Shown in pieces: positions 10,401 to 18,810 of a stretch of 34,595 bases of DNA. The notes under the pieces were generated by a model. It was not told the DNA's origin and did not search any database. It worked only from the letters and a program-made list of their open reading frames with translations. Positions within the stretch are counted from its first letter, which is position 1; every line of letters starts with the position of its first letter. The stretch comes from a virus, in IMG/VR virus record IMGVR_UViG_3300003894_000020, positions 1-34,595 of that record; one strand, given 5' to 3'. The position numbers and the translations under genes are program-made.

Positions 10401-13400
10401 ACATATGTCTACAGTCAAATCGAGTCTCTCTCAATTTCTGTTGATTGGGGTCATCCATATTGATAGCAAACTCTACAATAGCCGCCATCAATTCATCAGT
10501 CACCAAAGTTGTCCAATTGACTCTTGGGCTAATTACATGGTCTGTTCCTGCACCAAAAATCGCACTTGGTCCTTCACATCCAAAGAAATAATGCTTCCCG
10601 GGATTCAATGGGTCTCCAGTGACATCGAAATGAGAACGCCCTGTATAGGAAAAAGTTTGACCATGGACACCACTACCACCATCGTGATATTGAAATAAAC
10701 CAGATTCAGTGAATCCCAAATAACCCAATAAATCACTATGAGTAGCAGGGCCGGTATCATAAGGAGGCAAAAACTCTATTGTCAATGTGCTACCAGTATA
10801 AGAGACATTTGTATGGTCCAGAGAAATACCAATATCTGGTGCAGGATAAGGCTGCCAAGTATTTCCGACCCAATGGTCTACTCCCCCTACTCCACCCGTC
10901 AAATGGCCAGTGACATCCTCGTTTGCTCCCCACATGTGCCGCCCTAATGTAAATCCACCTTGGCCTACATCTCGGTCATCAATCCATACTACAATTTCTT
11001 GGTCAATGGTAGGGGGTAAAACCGTGCGCTCATTGGTAAATGGTGCATCTACCTGTGAATAGATAAATCGAATCGTATGAGTGCGGCCAATATGGTCAGT
11101 CAACCGAATACCGTAGAGTTGGCTATCTCCAATTGCATCCTCTGCCACTTCATCTTCAGGCACATGCCCAGAAGATACTACAACAGGGTCATTTTTCGTA
11201 TAGGTGACTTCTGACACCGTAAGGGCCTGTCCATAGATTTGTGTATAATGGCTATTCCCTTCTCTTCCCATCCCCCATTTACCCGCTCTTGGGCTAAAGC
11301 CCGGGATACCACTTGCGACCATACCACCAAAATTGATACGGGCTCGTGCCTGAGTGCCGGGCCTCAGTCCTTCAACCAAAACAGAATCAGGACTCTGGCT
11401 TTCATAGGATTCATTGTAAACTGTATTTGCATTTCTCCCTGTTGCACTATTCTGATTAGCATTCTGGATTTGTAGATTGGCTTGATTTTGACCATAATTC
11501 GCATTGTTGAAAAACTCATCATTAGGGTCATCAGGCGGCAAATACTCCTTGAGTGTAGTAATAGGGGCGAATGGTCTACCATCTTTATTGATGGGCATAG
11601 GTGCTGGATGCATATTTTCTGATAAAACATCATCAGGTCTACACCAGAAATTACGGAAGCGACCACCATGACCAACCAAGAACTGAGGGCGATAAGCAGA
11701 TTGCCCTCGGCTATTATCAAGCCATACACAGAAGTTTCTTCCGCTGGCCCCCGGGATTGTGCTATGAATAACAACTGACCAACCTTCATTCCCTTCTGAA
11801 TCTTCGACAACACGGCCTATATGAGCACGGACATAGCCCATATGTGAACCACGGTCATGACTGGCGAATGCCTTTTCTGTATCCCAAAATGGAGCAGGGT
11901 CATGAGTAGACCCAGTGACAGAGAAATCTGCCGCTAAATGCGGTGCTGAGGCATCAAGATTAGAATGTGAAGCATCAGGATTAGGTCCTATATTGGACAA
12001 ATCTAATCTTTCACTTTCCCCCGGATATTGGTCTGCTGGTCTTCTTGCATGAGTTCGCCCTTTGGGTGCACCGGCTTGGTTGATAAGTCGCACCACTTCA
12101 AGAGCGGCGGCTTCAATATCAGTTTTACCAATTCTAAGTCCAACTTCACCGAGGTCAACTGTCAATCTTCTAACGAAATCCATTTGAGTCCATTGAGGTA
12201 GATTCTTCAATCGAGATTCTGGATGATTACTCAAATCAAGGTTCTTATCACGAATACCTTTGAGACATAAGAAAGCAGGAATGGCTCTTGTTCCTTCAGG
12301 AGTATCAAGTAAAGTAGACATTTCGTCTACAAACTCACCACTTTGCATTTCTTTATGGACTTTGTTGGCAGCCAAAACATTACAAGTCCCTTCGGATACT
12401 CTGGGGAATGATAGACCATCTGCCCCTCCATTTTTCTGAGGGGTCTGTGCAAGTTGCAAAACAGGATAAAGTCCACCTAAACCAGTTGACAAATTATGGG
12501 CGTGTGCGGCTTCTATATATTCCGAAAAGGCAGTAGGAGCCAAGTTTTTCAATTCACTGGGAAATCCATTAGCCACATCTAATTCAGTTGAATAATTAAC
12601 AAATGTCGGAAATCCATCAAATGGTGTATTGGGGGGGCTTTCTATCGAGGGCTCTAATCCTATTTCTGGAGTAGCCGGTGAAGATTGGACCTGCATGTGA
12701 ATATCATGCATAGCGATAAACTCACGGTCATGTGCTACATCGTAGAGCAATATCCGGCTGAACTCTTCTGTTGATTGGTATGGGTCAAGGAAAGCCACAA
12801 TAGGTGCTTGTTCAGGGGTGTCTACCTTATTCATTACTTCCCAATTCAATTCAATCGTTTTGTTGATATGTTGAACCAGATGTCTGGCAGTTTCCAAACA
12901 ATCGTCACCAATAAGGAAGTTTTCCATAGGAATACTATCTCTTGGGTTCAGAGCGAACCTCCCTTGGCCACCAGTAAAATGGGTGCTAACCTGTGCTTCA
13001 TTGAAAACACCTCGACTCTTACAGAATAATCCTTCGATAGCATGAGGATTAGTGTAATGCATATTCATCCATACAGTGTCACCATTACGCAATCCTCCTG
13101 CCGCATATGGATGGTTCCAAGCACGGTTCAAAGCCACAGTATCAATGGTTCGTGGATAAGCCGCCGCAGTGATATTATGGAAATCCTTGACTCTCATTTC
13201 GACAGAGCCAGCCGCTAAAGCCGCAGTCAAATCCGCATCAAAAGTAGCACCTAAATTGCTGAGAACCATTGTATTGCCTGTCAATGCTTCATAGTGTGCA
13301 CAAACCTCATTGCCTGCTAAATTGGTAAAGCAGATACGGAACATGAATTGAGACGCACCAGCAATCTGATAATTCTGTGTAGCACCACCAAGAGGGAACT

Positions 13401-16400
13401 CACTCCCATCCTCTAAGACCAATTTATTTCCAACAGCAGTCCAACTGAGCACATTGGAAGAGGCTCTTTTGGTCTTAGTCTTCGCTAAATGTGGGTTTTC
13501 ACGGGGCCCTGCCCTCAATTCAATGGCACTCACATATTGTCGTAGGCCATAATCCAGACTTCCTCCTTGTGTCTGAACATTAGCCCTATCATAGTAGTAA
13601 GGTCTTCTACTTTCATACCCAGCACTTACAATATGTGGATGATTGCGTAATGGAGAAAGACTCTCAGTGAATAAACCGGGACCGGGATAAATTGCCATAC
13701 CCACTTGATATGTATCTCGGAAGTTCTTGGAAAATGCAGTTGGCTGCAATTCAGCGCTGACAACTAAATTGCCTCCTGATATACTCGAATATGCTACCCA
13801 TTCCCCATTTTCCAAAAATGCTCGAAGATAACGATTGGCGAGTGGAAAGCCGCCAAATGTTGTTGGTGCAGTGGTTGAAGTATTGAACAAATCAGTTTCT
13901 TCAATAGGGATTTGGATATCAGTTCCACTGATTGCAATCAGGCCTGCGGTATGTGTTCCTTTGCGTAAAGTTCCTTTGTTCTTCGGATTGCTATACGCAG
14001 AAAAAATAGTGCGGTCAGTTGGGGAGATATCAGGGCATCGTCTTCCAACTGGATTAGGGGCCCATGCGTGAGCAGTATGGGTAGCATCGACATGTAATTT
14101 CAAACTATTATCAGGACCGGGAGTGATGCAGCGTTCTCGGTTCTCAAAGAAGAGGTCGGGGAATAAGGGAATCTCGACCAAAGACCTTGTGCTTGCATAT
14201 TGGGTTCCTAATTGATAATCATGGCTTACTGTATCCATACGCTGGAACATTCGGTCATTTATCGAAGAGCCATCATTACATACCGAATCTTCACCAAAAT
14301 CCCCATCTACAAAGAATAGAGTTCCACTTACTACATCATTTGCCCCAGTCCATGCCCCAATATCTGGTGCTTCAGAGCCATCAGCGTTGATGAACTTTCG
14401 AGACCCAATAACGCTTACACCCGAGAAATTGAATTGAGTGCCTGTTTTCGATTCATAAAGAGCATGTGCTCCATTTTCCAAATACACTCTTCCTGCTTTC
14501 GGGAAGCAATAAGTCCCCCAAGAAGCAAGGTCTTCAGTCTCATTATTCAAAGGGATAACAGTAATTGGTGTAGTAGGAGCCGTTGGGAACCCTACATCAT
14601 TAACCTGAACTGCACAATCTCTACGAGTATTCCAACCCAACCTCGTGAATGGTGATGGGTCATAGGTAGGCTTGGTATTTACTGCACCTTGTCCTACACC
14701 ACCCAGAGAGACAGTGACAACAGGGGCACCCGGCATAATCTCTTTGACAATATGAGAATCAGGTGCACCGCTCCCAAGGACATCAATTGTTCTGGCTGCT
14801 ACATCACCCATCAATCCGATACATGACAAAGCAAAATGCCTCTCGTTTCCTTCTGTATTGCTAAAGCCAACAGCACGAGCACGGCTAAGGAACATCTGTA
14901 GAGAGATAGTATTGGGTTCATCTGGCCGAGTTGTAGAAGTGTTGAACTTCACCAATTGAGTGGTTCGAGAGCGGTCTGATGGATGAATAACTGCCTCAAG
15001 AACGCCGTGCACTGAGCCTTGTGCTTTATGTATCTCAATGATATCAAATGCCTCATAGACATGTGAACTTTGAGAAGTATTTCCAATGTCATAAACACCT
15101 GCTCCTGTATTGATGATACTGGGAGTTGTTCGATGATAATTATCGGTTTTAGCCACTTGATTGATGAGGTCAGGATTTGTATAATCTACAACCATCCTAT
15201 GGAAGTTTGCATCTTTTTGATTATTTGGAGCATGTGATGCTGCAACGGCTTTTGGCATTTCATTAGCCGGGTCTGAAGTATGAGAAGGAGTGTAATTTTG
15301 AGGCGTCAGAGATTCATCTAAGATGTCTTCATAATCAATCCCTTCATCTGCACTGGAGGCGAATAACTGTTCGATATTTGTTTCAGGGAGATGGCCACTC
15401 GAATCTTGAGTATCCAAACGCAATAAGCCACCCGGTGAAAATAATCGAGTATCCTTAGCAGCATCGGCAAGGTCTGCCGCTACAACATCATAAACATTAG
15501 TCGCTCCCAAAACGAGGTCCGCTGATGGCACGGTTTTTTCGACTAACAAACAAGGCTTTGTTAAACCCATACTGGCACCAGTGACATCTATCGCTTTGTA
15601 ATGCACTTGGATAAATGGGGCCAATTCATTACCTGCTCCTACAACGGCTGTATCAGCCAAAGAAGGAACGGATAGAACAGCAATACGACTTGTTTCAATG
15701 GGCCGTAAATGGTGTATTCGATAATTAGCATCATTCAATCCTTGTGCCCTATGGACTGGACTACGAAGTGCAAAAGGTGCATAATCAAACTCAGTTGTAG
15801 ATGTATCATCTTTTGCCCCGATTCCTCCTATCGCAAGAATCTCACGGCCATTACCTGCTGCTTTCCCATTGCTTACCATTTGGAAAGCCCAGCCTTCATT
15901 CAAAACAGATAGCACCTTTGCGTTGACAGTCTCTCTGTAAATATCTACACGGCTATTGGGTGCGACAAGGTCTCGCAATCTTTTCTGACTACTATCAAAA
16001 TGGATTTCTACCACATCAGCGGTGCCGTCTATAGTCTGGTGGACAATTTCCTCATTGGCCTTCGGGAACTGTCTCATGAAATGGTGCCCTTCTGTCACTG
16101 ACAATGTATGCCTTCCTGTGTGCCCCATTTGGAAACCAGTATCGAGACTGGCTGGCCAAACTACAGCGAATGGGTTATTGGGGTCTGTTGTAGTAGTGGA
16201 CATTCTGGTAGAATAAATCAAACCATGACGATGCTCACCGCCCTCATCAATTACCATTTGTCCAGTTCTATCAATAGCCTGAGAACCATAATGAGGGGGT
16301 TGGTAGGGTTTACCAGTCCCTGAATCCAATAATAGGTCTCCAGAAAGCAATACAAAATGGTCGTCTACATTCGTTGTGCGGTCATGTAAAACACCACGAC

Positions 16401-17571
16401 GAGGTCCACCTACTACTACAAAATCCAAATGAATGCTTTCTACTGTAATGACACCTGTCGCACCATTGATGTCAATCAACCTCAATCTTTCTGGTGGTTT
16501 TTGATTGGGCTTTTTGGTTGAATGGTTTACTGCATCAGCATTGAAGAGGATATTGTAAGGTGTATGAGGGACAGTCATAGTTGTTGGAGAGCCGGGAGTT
16601 GAAACATAGTCAACTACTTTGTAATCCCCATGTGAATAAGGAGATGCGGACAAATCTACCTTACCGGCTACCCCACTATTGTAAGTCGAAGCAGCATCAT
16701 ATGCATTCCCAGTTGTTGTAGCAATGAGAGATTGGGCATCACTTGTGGACAGAGTAATTGTTTTGACCATCCCTCCAGCAGAACTGAGTGTCCCGCTTCT
16801 GTAGATAGTTGGATGGACATGGGCTGGTTCTTCAAAACGCCAAAGAGCGTAAGTAGCATCATTAGGCACAGGAGGTTGTGGCATCAGATTCTGTGCATAG
16901 AAGTCAGAAGTCAAATGTAAGGATTCAATAGCACCACGATATTGTCCACCTTTTCCTCCAATATACATATCCGCAGAAGAATCGACAGTTCGATATTCAC
17001 CATCGGAAAGAATCTGTTGTGCAGCCAATGAGCCATTGATGAACAATCCCACTTTTTGGAAACGCTGGAATGCAACAATATGCAATAATTCACGATGGTT
17101 CATATTCATAGCAGTGGCTTTTGTATTCCCACTGTGAGAATTATAAGAACCGTGTAGGTCTAAACCGTGTCTCGGGAAAGTGACACCAGACCACCGAGGA
17201 GTCGTTGTATCTTCTTCAGCAGTAGAGAGAGATACTGTCTGCTGACCCGCATCGCTCTGAAGGTGGATAGTGAATACGGCTGGGCCGGGCTCTCCCACTT
17301 GGCCAACTTTGAGTTCAAACACCCCTTCTTGTGATGCAACAATACCACCACAATCAGGGCGAACCCATGCTTCAACGCAAAAAGTATCCATTCGATTAGT
17401 CCCACGCTCAACAGTTTGGATACCATGGGCAGATTCTCCAGTAGCAGGGATAGAAGACTTACCTTCAGGTAATTGTAAATCAGTAGAAGAAAAGGAGGCT
17501 TGTGGGACAATAATACCATCGCTCACTCCATTCAGAACCAACGCATGGCTACTACGGGATACTACTGTCAT
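7486..17571 (-). CDS. Giant tail/host-recognition protein with N-terminal LamG-like lectin domain (3361 aa, probably truncated)
   Basis: Start ATG 17571 follows a GAGGTGA Shine-Dalgarno that abuts the TGA of the preceding gene. Residues about 9-230 look like a LamG/concanavalin-type lectin fold. Recognisable points are FCVEAWVRPD (64-73), a central strand ending LLHIVAF (162-168), the VGLFING turn (174-180), and MYIGGKGGQYRGAIESLHL (202-220). Such domains bind glycans, so adsorption to a host surface is a reasonable role. The remaining ~3,100 residues are low in Lys, rich in Gly, Asn, Pro, His and aromatics, and look like long beta/loop structural sequence; I recognise no enzyme domain. The frame ends in the second copy of a 22-bp duplication, and the last eight residues (MPCLRIKD) are probably an artefact of that frameshift. 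The gene lies after the tape measure and the distal-tail-like gene, the usual place of tail-tip proteins. Confidence 0.85.
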   Translation of the reverse strand: MTVVSRSSHALVLNGVSDGIIVPQASFSSTDLQLPEGKSSIPATGESAHGIQTVERGTNRMDTFCVEAWVRPDCGGIVASQEGVFELKVGQVGEPGPAVFTIHLQSDAGQQTVSLSTAEEDTTTPRWSGVTFPRHGLDLHGSYNSHSGNTKATAMNMNHRELLHIVAFQRFQKVGLFINGSLAAQQILSDGEYRTVDSSADMYIGGKGGQYRGAIESLHLTSDFYAQNLMPQPPVPNDATYALWRFEEPAHVHPTIYRSGTLSSAGGMVKTITLSTSDAQSLIATTTGNAYDAASTYNSGVAGKVDLSASPYSHGDYKVVDYVSTPGSPTTMTVPHTPYNILFNADAVNHSTKKPNQKPPERLRLIDINGATGVITVESIHLDFVVVGGPRRGVLHDRTTNVDDHFVLLSGDLLLDSGTGKPYQPPHYGSQAIDRTGQMVIDEGGEHRHGLIYSTRMSTTTTDPNNPFAVVWPASLDTGFQMGHTGRHTLSVTEGHHFMRQFPKANEEIVHQTIDGTADVVEIHFDSSQKRLRDLVAPNSRVDIYRETVNAKVLSVLNEGWAFQMVSNGKAAGNGREILAIGGIGAKDDTSTTEFDYAPFALRSPVHRAQGLNDANYRIHHLRPIETSRIAVLSVPSLADTAVVGAGNELAPFIQVHYKAIDVTGASMGLTKPCLLVEKTVPSADLVLGATNVYDVVAADLADAAKDTRLFSPGGLLRLDTQDSSGHLPETNIEQLFASSADEGIDYEDILDESLTPQNYTPSHTSDPANEMPKAVAASHAPNNQKDANFHRMVVDYTNPDLINQVAKTDNYHRTTPSIINTGAGVYDIGNTSQSSHVYEAFDIIEIHKAQGSVHGVLEAVIHPSDRSRTTQLVKFNTSTTRPDEPNTISLQMFLSRARAVGFSNTEGNERHFALSCIGLMGDVAARTIDVLGSGAPDSHIVKEIMPGAPVVTVSLGGVGQGAVNTKPTYDPSPFTRLGWNTRRDCAVQVNDVGFPTAPTTPITVIPLNNETEDLASWGTYCFPKAGRVYLENGAHALYESKTGTQFNFSGVSVIGSRKFINADGSEAPDIGAWTGANDVVSGTLFFVDGDFGEDSVCNDGSSINDRMFQRMDTVSHDYQLGTQYASTRSLVEIPLFPDLFFENRERCITPGPDNSLKLHVDATHTAHAWAPNPVGRRCPDISPTDRTIFSAYSNPKNKGTLRKGTHTAGLIAISGTDIQIPIEETDLFNTSTTAPTTFGGFPLANRYLRAFLENGEWVAYSSISGGNLVVSAELQPTAFSKNFRDTYQVGMAIYPGPGLFTESLSPLRNHPHIVSAGYESRRPYYYDRANVQTQGGSLDYGLRQYVSAIELRAGPRENPHLAKTKTKRASSNVLSWTAVGNKLVLEDGSEFPLGGATQNYQIAGASQFMFRICFTNLAGNEVCAHYEALTGNTMVLSNLGATFDADLTAALAAGSVEMRVKDFHNITAAAYPRTIDTVALNRAWNHPYAAGGLRNGDTVWMNMHYTNPHAIEGLFCKSRGVFNEAQVSTHFTGGQGRFALNPRDSIPMENFLIGDDCLETARHLVQHINKTIELNWEVMNKVDTPEQAPIVAFLDPYQSTEEFSRILLYDVAHDREFIAMHDIHMQVQSSPATPEIGLEPSIESPPNTPFDGFPTFVNYSTELDVANGFPSELKNLAPTAFSEYIEAAHAHNLSTGLGGLYPVLQLAQTPQKNGGADGLSFPRVSEGTCNVLAANKVHKEMQSGEFVDEMSTLLDTPEGTRAIPAFLCLKGIRDKNLDLSNHPESRLKNLPQWTQMDFVRRLTVDLGEVGLRIGKTDIEAAALEVVRLINQAGAPKGRTHARRPADQYPGESERLDLSNIGPNPDASHSNLDASAPHLAADFSVTGSTHDPAPFWDTEKAFASHDRGSHMGYVRAHIGRVVEDSEGNEGWSVVIHSTIPGASGRNFCVWLDNSRGQSAYRPQFLVGHGGRFRNFWCRPDDVLSENMHPAPMPINKDGRPFAPITTLKEYLPPDDPNDEFFNNANYGQNQANLQIQNANQNSATGRNANTVYNESYESQSPDSVLVEGLRPGTQARARINFGGMVASGIPGFSPRAGKWGMGREGNSHYTQIYGQALTVSEVTYTKNDPVVVSSGHVPEDEVAEDAIGDSQLYGIRLTDHIGRTHTIRFIYSQVDAPFTNERTVLPPTIDQEIVVWIDDRDVGQGGFTLGRHMWGANEDVTGHLTGGVGGVDHWVGNTWQPYPAPDIGISLDHTNVSYTGSTLTIEFLPPYDTGPATHSDLLGYLGFTESGLFQYHDGGSGVHGQTFSYTGRSHFDVTGDPLNPGKHYFFGCEGPSAIFGAGTDHVISPRVNWTTLVTDELMAAIVEFAINMDDPNQQKLRETRFDCRHMYAADGRTFGDWGIKKDSIRIKAYSKTHEVIPLRCLFEVTREKDWGISASNVLSEIGQSGVDTGKRFATGYLPETVLHINTRYRGSNANTATPVLVDTMNNVVDTRIWRDNLRGTRYVGTPGDLIIPAISNPTVVIDAVAGIIIPGNTIRPVLGVHEIWHFARPASTLEASSWGERRKIWLDEQDWGMVQAHNSIITHQLFWPTDNTKAVSKEFESRLLAAAASGQPNIILSAYADPEEVKLFDGLRLKGNEFGEPFVYFRGGRDSSDHSVPIYFGGGFSGVVLDVNDGTQNDYSDFYTHPYSKGPTGSAGLQNIGEKSTAYCLLDCTAILAMFPGTPYLDNHKGATNSPYFNQDAILSPDLDAGANTAAPLTGLTYTVGTQTVNTTKPSPVILRFAHSRARYNSEGDGAKTTYIIFGPGQAFPFNSQTEEPNGQDIIALGNLWSSVPLNSYLPNEISNGDGISRSGTNSYLPAGANYQGGNVIGWNYTDNWDVAHGKPNVISQDNTGTGGSIFGYDQSADDGLFLDPHHSIGGPNRIPPPYSHAFQHVPPIAASAVREAGYLWHMDGGYHPGGHFLDNHVLKNPPNPIDNQRIAHGVPGKKHPASFRVSGLLASAYGALDSIDSEDYIIVDATRVQNSEELGAVLSCAINEFPGRDALKALGGTFLPSFQNASKQDRYGWVPTVFQSYDAVANTLTAANPLGAVPTMPPIPQYGWVRTEAGGNGRPGIPIVGDYPGGGTATFAPYESVDSTTIPGSLIFNLAPNHGGIGNVLADAVTDNPITAADPGTVNAAASKVFIWTKSSTQIFNNGRVTGSPASVPKSQDYMCHVHFNGLTDALDRTRPIGAVGWHGERYSRFNSLQLKNPDEVLPHDTFASGLGAWHSFLGFSPYGPSTTCQSFSIPAAIEGAAVVYEKGCPQGLAPRHLVAVTYESESALAAKADRNGTLSTGDWMGAVQGHALESRMPCLRIKD
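7489..7532 (-). repeat. Perfect 22-bp tandem duplication that breaks the giant gene
   Basis: Bases 7489-7510 and 7511-7532 are identical and adjacent. Because 22 is not a multiple of three, the duplication moves the reading frame and brings in a TGA at 7486-7488. Deleting one copy restores one open frame from 17571 to 1935, and the joined peptide reads QGHALESRIESFAGTIKVGD without interruption. This could be a real slippage mutation, a reversible phase-variation tract or an assembly error; the sequence alone cannot tell which. Confidence 0.95.
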
Positions 17572-17580
17572 GTTATCACC

Positions 17581-18810
17581 TCAAAGAATCCAATCTGCTG
17601 GAAGGAATGTCATTTGATAATTATACACAGTCTCACCAGCATCATATGAGACAACAAACTGTTGAACCATACCTTTGATACCTGTATAATCTCCATCTGA
17701 ACTCAAAGAGTCAAACTCTACATCAACAGCATTATCATTGGCTTCAGACCCTTTTTCATCAGATTTGTATGTTGGCCCTGTAGGCATGTAGAAATTGCGT
17801 TGAACATAATCGTCGCCCCCTGTGGCTTGCACCATAGAATGATAAGGAATCTGAATCCCAATGATATAATCACCATATTTATTGTCTCTATGATTGGTCG
17901 AGGAGCCATCTAAACCAATCAAGTCGCCCAACCACCCAAGCGCATCTCCCAAGGCAGGTAGGATATTTCCAAGACCAATACCACCATTGTTTGTATTATT
18001 GAATGTTCCATAGAAATCCATTGCTTTATCGCCAGCAGATTTTCCACTTGAAGCACCCTTTCCTCTTGACCAGCGACGATGATAAGGCACAGAATAGGGA
18101 CCTGTGGTCGAAGAAGGGACCCAACCATCAAAAGAAGGAGTGGCGCCACCGAAATCACCGGCCAACATGACCAAAAGGCCGGACTTGTGATAAATCTTGA
18201 TACGAGAGTTTACTCCATCTTCACCGGGTTGTGATGAAGCGAGTTCACTATCGACTACACCGGCAGAGAAATAATCACCCGGTTTATGTGCGACTCCAGT
18301 CGGATGAGTGTTTTGGCTAATTCCGGCCAAAACAGCATTGGCAATATCTGCCGGAGAAGTTGCGTTAGCAGTCCCAATCGTGCAAGTATCTGCTATACCT
18401 CCACTACTGCCGACTGAACCGAGAACTGAAGAACTGTTGAGTTGGAACTTGTGAGTATTACCATCCCTATCCAATAAAGTGAACCTGATAAAATGAGTGC
18501 CAGCGGCGAAAGTAGCGGCATCAAACCATGATTTCTTCGCCGCATTTACAGCAAAATCAATATCACAAAATGCAGGGACACCCTCTGTAGTTCTATCTAT
18601 AGCATCATCAACAAGAATACCAGTAATGACAATAGCCGCATTGGCTCGATTGAAATCAATCCCAAGACGAGTATTACCGGTGAACCACATGGGAATGGAA
18701 GATACCTTACGGTCAACAGTCATGACAACACTTTCAGCGTTCAAGTAAATGAGTTCTCCATCATTACGCACCAATCGGATTGGCACACCCACTCCTGCTT
18801 GCCCTGCCAT
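17581..18810 (-). CDS. Distal tail-like protein (409 aa)
   Basis: Start ATG 18810 overlaps the stop of the tape measure gene (TGATG). The N-terminal region (about residues 1-75) is beta-rich, with the segment FTGNTRLGIDFNRANAAIVI followed by GILVDDA. This pattern of a beta sandwich with an 'R..id..ra...i.i.G.l.dD' run resembles ring-forming distal tail or baseplate proteins. The C-terminus returns to beta sequence (VQQFVVSYDAGETVYNYQMTF). Between them is a Gly/Ser/Asn-rich region of about 200 residues, including a short hydrophobic stretch near GLGNILPALGDALGWLGDLI. This may be an insert exposed on the tail. Its position, between the tape measure and the giant lectin-bearing protein, is where Dit-type proteins lie. 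The assignment rests on position and general pattern, not on a firm motif. Confidence 0.65.
   Translation of the reverse strand: MAGQAGVGVPIRLVRNDGELIYLNAESVVMTVDRKVSSIPMWFTGNTRLGIDFNRANAAIVITGILVDDAIDRTTEGVPAFCDIDFAVNAAKKSWFDAATFAAGTHFIRFTLLDRDGNTHKFQLNSSSVLGSVGSSGGIADTCTIGTANATSPADIANAVLAGISQNTHPTGVAHKPGDYFSAGVVDSELASSQPGEDGVNSRIKIYHKSGLLVMLAGDFGGATPSFDGWVPSSTTGPYSVPYHRRWSRGKGASSGKSAGDKAMDFYGTFNNTNNGGIGLGNILPALGDALGWLGDLIGLDGSSTNHRDNKYGDYIIGIQIPYHSMVQATGGDDYVQRNFYMPTGPTYKSDEKGSEANDNAVDVEFDSLSSDGDYTGIKGMVQQFVVSYDAGETVYNYQMTFLPADWIL

Noticed and set aside
12631-12637. A seven-base G/C homopolymer in the giant gene, considered as a second frameshift site
   Set aside because: The open frame continues intact on both sides and the alternative frames close soon after.
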